Shown here in pieces: positions 13,543 to 17,841 of a DNA stretch of 17,841 nt; position 1 is the stretch's first letter, and each line of letters opens with the position of its first letter. The notes under the pieces are model-generated. The model ran no database searches. It was not told the DNA's origin and saw only the letters and a program-made list of their open reading frames with translations. The stretch is from MAG-120531 sp002378585 (GTDB lineage: Bacteria > Bacteroidota > Bacteroidia > Flavobacteriales > Flavobacteriaceae), in the NCBI GenBank assembly GCA_937890575.1, contig CALADZ010000112.1:1-17841 (forward strand), given 5' to 3'. Both the position numbers and the translations under genes were made by a program.

Positions 13543-14122
13543 CTCTGATTCTTGCGGCTTGTTCATAGTTTTCTTGTTGTACAGCCAGCTCAAGTGCAGA
13601 TTCTAAGGCGTCTAAATCCATAGAGGAATAGTCTGTATACGGCTCTTGGCTTTCTTGGTGGGGTTTATGGTCAGTTGGGTTTTTGACGCTGAATTTTGTT
13701 TCTTCTTCAATTTGAAGGACAACTCCTGCTTGTTCCAGTATGTGTTCGTAGGTAAAAATAGGGGCCTTAAAGCGCAAAGCAAGTGCAATGGCATCGCTGG
13801 TTCGCGCGTCGATCACTTCCTCCAAATCATCCTGGCGCACAATCATACTGGAATAAAATACCCCGTCGTTGAGCTGGTGAATGATCACTTTGGAGAGATG
13901 AATGCCAAACCGTTCAGCCGTGTTTTTAAACAAGTCGTGGGTGAGTGGACGCGGTGGTTGAATATCTTTTTCCAAAGCGATGGCTATCGACTGAGCTTCA
14001 AAGGCACCGATGACAATAGGTAGTTTTCTAGGACCGTCTAATTCATTTAAAATGAGGGCGTAAGCCCCATTTTGTGTTTGGCTGTAAGAGATACCCTTAA
14101 TGGTGAGCGGAATCAGCTGCAT
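13520..14122 (-). CDS. Bifunctional nuclease-family protein (DUF151 plus UVR motif)
   Basis: This 200-residue cytoplasmic protein has an N-terminal DUF151 domain (about 1-140), the family annotated as bifunctional nuclease after plant members with DNase and RNase activity. Conserved features are LPIVIGAFEAQSIAIAL at 34-50, RPLTHDLF at 58-65 and IDARTSDAIALALR at 104-117. A polar linker joins it to a C-terminal UVR motif (168-200, ESALELAVQQENYEQAARIR), the short helical hairpin also found in UvrB, UvrC and Clp-associated proteins, used for protein contacts. The DUF151-UVR pairing is normal in Bacteroidota. The gene starts only 7 bases after the terminator tract following etfA and overlaps nupC by 23 bases. 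Nuclease activity is inferred from family naming; no catalytic residues can be assigned. Confidence 0.9.
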   Translation of the reverse strand: MQLIPLTIKGISYSQTQNGAYALILNELDGPRKLPIVIGAFEAQSIAIALEKDIQPPRPLTHDLFKNTAERFGIHLSKVIIHQLNDGVFYSSMIVRQDDLEEVIDARTSDAIALALRFKAPIFTYEHILEQAGVVLQIEEETKFSVKNPTDHKPHQESQEPYTDYSSMDLDALESALELAVQQENYEQAARIRDEISKRN

Positions 14123-14129
14123 CGTTGTG

Positions 14130-14163
14130 AAAAAGGAGGCCTTTGGCGGATACCAAAGGCCTC
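14130..14163 (-). terminator. Intrinsic terminator after etfA
   Basis: A perfect 11-bp stem (14136-14146 with 14153-14163; minus-strand arms GAGGCCTTTGG and CCAAAGGCCTC) closes a 6-base loop. On the minus strand it is followed by a C and five T residues. It terminates etfBA 28 bases after the etfA stop, and its T-tract ends 7 bases before the DUF151 start codon. Confidence 0.85.
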
Positions 14164-14190
14164 GTTTAGATGGAGCAATTTATAAAAAAA

Positions 14191-15159
14191 TTAAGCGTTT
14201 TGGGACTTAAAAGCCTTGATTTTTTCAATCAATTGGGGGACTACTTCAAATGCGTCCCCAACAATGCCGTAATCGGCAGCTTTAAAAAAGGGCGCCTCTG
14301 GATCTGTGTTGATGACCACTTTTGTTTTTGAAGCGCTTACTCCAGCGAGGTGTTGTATCGCTCCCGAGATACCTACGGCAATATACAGGTTGCTCGCTAC
14401 TGGTTTTCCGGTTTGACCCACGTGTTCTGAGTGTGGTCTCCAACCGAGGTCGGAAACTGGTTTAGAACAGGCAGTAGCCCCTCCGAGCACTTGAGCGAGC
14501 TCTTCGATCATTCCCCAATTTTCGGGACCTTTTAATCCTCTTCCGGCAGAAACCACAATTTCTGCATCGGCAATACTTATTTTACCCTGTGCTTTATCGA
14601 TTAAACCAGGTGTAGTTTTGGCCTGAGCGTTTAGTTCAGGGAAGCTTATTTCTTCGTTGCTGCACGAGACTGGATTGGGGTGTAAACCATAAGCATTGGC
14701 CGATAGGCTGATGATGGCTACCTCGCTGGACACTTCGGTTTGACTAAAACCTTTGTTGGTGAAGACCGCTCTTTTAAATGTCATTGGTGCACTGGCCTCG
14801 GGCATAGCAACAACTCCTGATACATAGGCGGCATCTAGATGAACAGCCAGCAAAGGGGCTAAACTTTGCGCATTGGCGCTGGCGCCTAACACCACCAATT
14901 TTGCTCCTGATTCTTTGGCGATTTTAGCGATGGCCCTAGCATGGCTATGCGCTTCAAAACGTTCCGATTGATCCTCGTTGATCTGGTGAAGTTTGCGGAT
15001 ACCGTATTGGGCCAATGAGTCTGAATCGGCGTGACCAAACACCACCGCTTCAGCGGAAGTTCCCTGAGCTTGCGCCCATGCACTGGCATAAGATGCAGCT
15101 TCTAAACTTTGCTTGCGGAATACTCCTTGTTCTTGTTCAGCGTAAATAAGTACAGACAT
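14191..15159 (-). CDS. etfA: Electron transfer flavoprotein alpha subunit
   Basis: EtfA carries the FAD of the soluble EtfAB heterodimer, which takes electrons from acyl-CoA and other dehydrogenases and passes them to ETF:quinone oxidoreductase. The 322-residue protein has the usual two-part plan: a variable N-terminal domain (about 1-195), then the conserved FAD domain. The FAD domain shows SAGRGLKGPENW at 204-215, SDLGWRPHSEHVGQTGKPV at 236-254, AVGISGAIQHLAG at 261-273 and INTDPEAPFFKAADYGIVGD at 283-302. It lies 10 bases downstream of etfB, forming a two-gene unit closed by a strong terminator. Two cysteines at 166 and 231 have no assigned role. A non-bifurcating type is the default assumption from length, not something I can demonstrate. 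Confidence 0.96.
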   Translation of the reverse strand: MSVLIYAEQEQGVFRKQSLEAASYASAWAQAQGTSAEAVVFGHADSDSLAQYGIRKLHQINEDQSERFEAHSHARAIAKIAKESGAKLVVLGASANAQSLAPLLAVHLDAAYVSGVVAMPEASAPMTFKRAVFTNKGFSQTEVSSEVAIISLSANAYGLHPNPVSCSNEEISFPELNAQAKTTPGLIDKAQGKISIADAEIVVSAGRGLKGPENWGMIEELAQVLGGATACSKPVSDLGWRPHSEHVGQTGKPVASNLYIAVGISGAIQHLAGVSASKTKVVINTDPEAPFFKAADYGIVGDAFEVVPQLIEKIKAFKSQNA

Positions 15160-15169
15160 ATACAGTGAT

Positions 15170-15916
15170 TTAGATAACCTTAGCTTCAGTGTGTAATTTT
15201 TCGATTAATTCATCCAAATTGTCTTTGGATATCATAGTTGTTTGGTTTCTTGCCGCTGGTTTGGCAAAGTGAACATCGCGTGTCATGGGTTTTGCTTGGA
15301 TACCTGGCAAAACTTGAAGCGTCTTCTGTCTAGCCATCATAATGCCGCGCATGTTGGGTATTTTTAGGTCTTTTTCTTCGACCAGTCCTTTTTGTCCTCC
15401 AATCACCAGGGGAAGTTGGGCGGTGAGCGTCTCTTTTCCTCCGTCAATTTCTCGCACAGCCGTGGCGGTTTGACCGTCAATTTGTAGTTCAATGCATTTG
15501 TGCACAAAACTGTAGCCCAAAATTCCAGCCATAATTCCAGGAACCATTCCTCCGTTGTAGTCAATCGATTCGCGTCCTGCAATAACCAGATCATATCCGT
15601 TTTCTTTGACTAGGGCGGCAAGTTCTTTGGCGACCTGAATACCGTCCAAAGCAGGTGTATCTATGCGGTATGCTTCATCAGCACCTATGGCCAAAGCTTT
15701 TCTCAAGGTAGCTTCAACAGAGGCATCACCCACCGTAGCTACGTCAACCGTAGCGCCGTTTTGTTCTTTAAACCACATAGCGCGTGTCAAGCCAAATTCA
15801 TCGTTGGGATTGATGACAAAGGGGACCCCTTGGGTGTCAAACTGGGTGTCGTTGTCTTTAAAATTAATTTTTGCCGTTGTGTCCGGCACGTTGCTGATAC
15901 AGACCAGAATCTTCAT
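15170..15916 (-). CDS. etfB: Electron transfer flavoprotein beta subunit
   Basis: EtfB pairs with EtfA; in most members of the family it binds a structural AMP. The 248-residue protein starts at 15916 with the typical MKILVCISNVPDTTAKI. An in-frame ATG at 15946 would add ten residues and overlap the candidate promoter. NPNDEFGLTRAM at 36-47 and GRESIDYNGGMVPG at 114-127 are the nucleotide-binding regions that define the family, and IPNMRGIMMARQK lies in the C-terminal third. It leads the etfBA unit and is divergent from pdhB across 169 bases that contain a 26-bp palindrome. Co-regulation of electron transfer flavoprotein with pyruvate dehydrogenase is plausible from this arrangement but not shown. 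Confidence 0.96.
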   Translation of the reverse strand: MKILVCISNVPDTTAKINFKDNDTQFDTQGVPFVINPNDEFGLTRAMWFKEQNGATVDVATVGDASVEATLRKALAIGADEAYRIDTPALDGIQVAKELAALVKENGYDLVIAGRESIDYNGGMVPGIMAGILGYSFVHKCIELQIDGQTATAVREIDGGKETLTAQLPLVIGGQKGLVEEKDLKIPNMRGIMMARQKTLQVLPGIQAKPMTRDVHFAKPAARNQTTMISKDNLDELIEKLHTEAKVI

Positions 15917-15943
15917 AAGGTGTGGATTGATTGAATAGCCTAC

Positions 15944-15951
15944 CAAATATA
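15944..15951 (-). promoter_or_regulatory. Candidate -7 box for etfB
   Basis: On the minus strand TATATTTG matches the Bacteroidota -7 pattern exactly, giving a predicted start near 15938 and a leader of about 22 bases. No TTG is present at the expected -33 position; that position is occupied by the palindrome at 15968-15993, so the promoter may depend on a bound regulator. Confidence 0.4.
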
Positions 15952-15967
15952 GGCCAAAAAATCATCG

Positions 15968-15993
15968 AATTTACTATGCATGCATAATAAATT
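15968..15993. promoter_or_regulatory. 26-bp near-perfect palindrome, candidate operator
   Basis: The two 13-base halves are reverse complements except for one position (C15974 against A15987). The centre is the perfect 12-mer TATGCATGCATA at 15975-15986. It lies at about -30 to -55 relative to the predicted etfB start and about -63 to -88 relative to that of pdhB, a typical place for a dimeric regulator serving both. It has no T-tract and lies far from any gene end, so it is not a terminator. Confidence 0.5.
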
Positions 15994-16041
15994 TTTTCCG
16001 ATATTTTGTTTTTCACGCTCTGATTAACCGCAATAATTGAT

Positions 16042-16049
16042 TATTTTTG
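16042..16049 (+). promoter_or_regulatory. Candidate -7 box for pdhB
   Basis: TATTTTTG matches the Bacteroidota -7 pattern exactly and would give a leader of about 30 bases before the pdhB ATG. No TTG lies at the usual upstream distance. A 9-base direct repeat, TTTCACGCT, flanks it at 16011-16019 and 16060-16068. Confidence 0.4.
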
Positions 16050-16085
16050 CCTCCTATAATTTCACGCTTAAAGCGCAAGACATCC

Positions 16086-17066
16086 ATGAGAACAATACAG
16101 TTTAGAGAGGCCATCGCCGAGGCGATGTCTGAGGAAATGAGAAAAGACCCCACGGTGTATTTGATGGGCGAAGAGGTAGCAGAGTACAACGGAGCGTACA
16201 AGGCATCTAAGGGCATGTTGGATGAATTTGGTCCAGACCGCGTTTTGGATACGCCAATTTCAGAGATGGGATTTGCCGGGATTGCTGTAGGTTCTGCCAT
16301 GAATGGCAACAAGCCCATTGTCGAGTTTATGACCTTTAATTTCTCTTTGGTAGCTATTGATCAGATCATCAACAACGCGGCTAAAATGAGACAGATGTCC
16401 GGCGGACAGTTTCCTATTCCAATCGTTTTCCGCGGACCTACAGCCTCTGCAGGACAGTTGGCGGCTACGCACTCCCAAGCATTCGAAAGCTGGTATGCCA
16501 ATACTCCAGGACTTAAAGTGGTGGTTCCTTCTAATCCGAAAGATGCCAAAGGTTTGTTGAAATCCGCTATTCAGGATCCTGATCCAGTAATTTTTATGGA
16601 GTCTGAGCAGATGTATGGCGATAAAGGAGAAGTGCCAGAAGGCGAATATACCATTCCATTAGGAGTAGCCGACGTAGTGCGCACTGGTAGTGACGTCACT
16701 GTTGTATCGTTTGGAAAAATTATTAAAGAGGTGCACAAAGCAGCTGAAAAACTAGCAGCTGAAGGCATTTCTGTCGAGGTAATTGACTTGAGAACAGTTC
16801 GTCCCTTGGATATTGATACCGTTTTGGCTTCAGTGAAGAAAACCAATCGACTAGTCATTGTTGAAGAGGCTTGGCCATTTGGTAACGTTTCTACCGAAAT
16901 TACTTACCAAGTACAAGAGAAAGCGTTCGATTATTTGGATGCCCCAGTGGTTAAAGTAAATACAGCGGATACGCCTGCGCCTTTCTCGCCAGTATTGTTT
17001 GAGGCCTGGTTGCCTAATGATCAAGATGTGGTAGCAGCGATTAAAAAAGTGCTCTACAAAAAATAA
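16086..17066 (+). CDS. pdhB: Pyruvate dehydrogenase E1 component, beta subunit
   Basis: The 326-residue protein is the beta subunit of a heterotetrameric 2-oxo acid dehydrogenase E1. With the alpha subunit it decarboxylates pyruvate on thiamine diphosphate and passes the acetyl group to E2. Family features are IQFREAIAEAMSEEM at the N-terminus, DTPISEMGFAGIAVG at 55-69 with the cofactor-activating Glu60, GQLAATHSQAFESWYANTPG with the conserved His of HSQ, and the C-terminal domain with VIDLRTVRPLDIDTV and VEEAWPFGNVSTEI. I chose the ATG at 16086; an ATG at 16047 would overlap the -7 box. No alpha subunit, E2 or E3 gene is next to it, so the complex is encoded in several places. The pyruvate assignment rests on close resemblance; branched-chain E1 beta is a relative. 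Confidence 0.93.
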   Translation: MRTIQFREAIAEAMSEEMRKDPTVYLMGEEVAEYNGAYKASKGMLDEFGPDRVLDTPISEMGFAGIAVGSAMNGNKPIVEFMTFNFSLVAIDQIINNAAKMRQMSGGQFPIPIVFRGPTASAGQLAATHSQAFESWYANTPGLKVVVPSNPKDAKGLLKSAIQDPDPVIFMESEQMYGDKGEVPEGEYTIPLGVADVVRTGSDVTVVSFGKIIKEVHKAAEKLAAEGISVEVIDLRTVRPLDIDTVLASVKKTNRLVIVEEAWPFGNVSTEITYQVQEKAFDYLDAPVVKVNTADTPAPFSPVLFEAWLPNDQDVVAAIKKVLYKK

Positions 17067-17087
17067 GGTATCTATTTAGATCCTAGA

Positions 17088-17124
17088 AAAGGCCTCCATG
17101 AAATCCATGGAGGCCTTTCTTTTT
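17088..17124 (+). terminator. Intrinsic terminator after pdhB
   Basis: A perfect 13-bp stem (17088-17100 with 17106-17118) closes a 5-base loop, AAATC, and is followed by CTTTTT. It lies 21 bases after the pdhB stop and separates pdhB from hppA. The right arm contains the same ten bases (GGAGGCCTTT) as the etfA terminator. Confidence 0.9.
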
Positions 17125-17145
17125 GGTTAATCAGCTAAATCTTTT

Positions 17146-17173
17146 TTGTTTCTCGCCTAATTCCTTACTTTTG
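17146..17173 (+). promoter_or_regulatory. Candidate promoter for hppA
   Basis: TACTTTTG (17166-17173) matches the Bacteroidota -7 pattern exactly, and TTG (17146-17148) lies 17 bases upstream. It follows the pdhB terminator and would give an AT-rich leader of roughly 18 bases before the hppA ATG. Confidence 0.5.
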
Positions 17174-17197
17174 CCCGTCTAAAATTTAAACACTTTT

Positions 17198-17841
17198 ATG
17201 GAAGCAAATATTATTTACTTACCTATTGCTTTGGCCCTTGTGGGATTATTGTTCATGTTGGTCAAAATGGCATGGGTAAAAAAACAAGCTCCTGGAGATG
17301 CCAAAATGCAGGAAATTTCAAAAGCGATTAAAGAAGGTGCTTTGGCATTTTTAAATGCGGAATACCGATTGTTGTTGATTTTTGTAGGGGTAGCTTCTGC
17401 CGCTTTGTATTTAATATCCACCTTAGTGGAAACCACTAGTTGGATGATTGTTCCCGCATTTATCCTCGGTGCCGTTTTTTCTGCTTTGGCCGGAAATATC
17501 GGGATGCGTATCGCTACTGATTCTAATGCGCGTACAGCGGAGGCAGCAAAAACCAGTTTACCTCAGGCGTTAAAGGTCTCTTTTAGTGGAGGAACCGTTA
17601 TGGGTCTTGGTGTAGCGAGTTTGGCTGTTTTAGGACTTACTTTATTATTTATGTTATTTATGGGACAGTTCATGGGCGGTGAAGGTAGCTTCTACGAAAA
17701 CATGACCCTCGTTTTGGAAACCTTAGCAGGTTTCTCTTTAGGTGCTGAGTCTATCGCGTTATTTGCCCGTGTGGGTGGAGGTATTTACACCAAAGCGGCC
17801 GATGTTGGGGCAGATTTAGTGGGTAAAGTAGAAGCGGGTAT
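17198..17841 (+). CDS. hppA: Membrane-bound ion-pumping pyrophosphatase, 5' part
   Basis: The first 214 codons of a membrane-integral pyrophosphatase are present; the window edge removes the rest of a protein that is normally about 650-800 residues. These enzymes couple pyrophosphate hydrolysis to pumping of protons or sodium across the inner membrane. Visible are an N-terminal helix (IIYLPIALALVGLLFMLVKM), the cytoplasmic stretch ISKAIKEGALAFLNAEY, two further helices, SFSGGTVMGLGVASLAVLGL, and the signature GGGIYTKAADVGADLVGKVE, which begins the pyrophosphate-binding site. The residues that separate potassium-dependent from independent types, and proton from sodium pumps, lie beyond the window. 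The start at 17198 follows a good -7 box and precedes the first helix directly. It appears to be transcribed apart from pdhB. Confidence 0.95.
   Translation, partial: MEANIIYLPIALALVGLLFMLVKMAWVKKQAPGDAKMQEISKAIKEGALAFLNAEYRLLLIFVGVASAALYLISTLVETTSWMIVPAFILGAVFSALAGNIGMRIATDSNARTAEAAKTSLPQALKVSFSGGTVMGLGVASLAVLGLTLLFMLFMGQFMGGEGSFYENMTLVLETLAGFSLGAESIALFARVGGGIYTKAADVGADLVGKVEAG

Noticed and set aside
13646..14023. A 125-codon plus-strand open frame inside the DUF151 gene
   Set aside because: It is a shadow frame of a conserved gene on the opposite strand, and its product resembles no family.
14136..14163. The 11-bp hairpin near the DUF151 start considered as a riboswitch or operator
   Set aside because: Perfect stem, short loop and a T-tract on the minus strand immediately after etfA fit an intrinsic terminator; nothing resembles an aptamer.
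1..17841. Mobile elements, CRISPR arrays, tRNA or rRNA genes, and toxin-antitoxin or defence modules
   Set aside because: I saw no transposase or integrase motifs, no regularly spaced repeats, no cloverleaf-like sequence and no defence-gene domains; nearly all of the DNA is accounted for by housekeeping genes.

Overview
This window is a stretch of ordinary chromosome from a member of the Bacteroidota, probably close to the Flavobacteriales. The signs are: outer-membrane and periplasmic proteins whose signal peptides end in Ala-Gln; a compact nadK–DUF6089–uppS–bamA–ompH–ompH run; an etfB/etfA–DUF151–nupC–thyA–folA run; and several upstream sites matching the Bacteroidota -7 box (TAnnTTTG), with no Shine-Dalgarno motifs that clearly set the starts. 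Nothing looks mobile. I see no insertion sequence, integrase, phage gene, CRISPR array, tRNA or rRNA. The assignment rests on recognition of proteins and gene order, not on a database search.

Layout: (1) 32-3108, minus strand: pdxJ, a YbfF-like alpha/beta hydrolase whose start codon shares one base with the pdxJ stop, then a GDSL/SGNH lipoprotein that appears to have its own promoter. (2) 3198-10774, plus strand: an envelope-building cluster. It starts with an unrecognised 137-residue gene joined to nadK, then a DUF6089 barrel protein, uppS, bamA and two tandem ompH/skp genes. A strong terminator follows, and then murI. (3) 10771-15916, minus strand: etfB and etfA, a terminator, then DUF151 nuclease, nupC, thyA and folA packed with overlaps or short gaps. 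folA and murI converge, and their stop codons overlap. (4) 16086-17841, plus strand: pdhB (pyruvate dehydrogenase E1 beta), a terminator, and the first 214 codons of a membrane pyrophosphatase (hppA) cut by the window edge.

The genes fit together by theme. UppS makes the lipid carrier and MurI the D-glutamate needed for peptidoglycan, while BamA and the OmpH chaperones assemble the outer membrane. NupC, ThyA and FolA form a nucleoside-uptake, dTMP and folate unit. The Etf proteins and PdhB belong to central redox and carbon metabolism and share a divergent control region.

I found no clear new biological system. The best leads are modest: the unrecognised gene fused by overlap to nadK (3198-3611); a 26-bp near-perfect palindrome between etfB and pdhB (15968-15993); and two intrinsic terminators pressed against the start codons of murI and the DUF151 gene.
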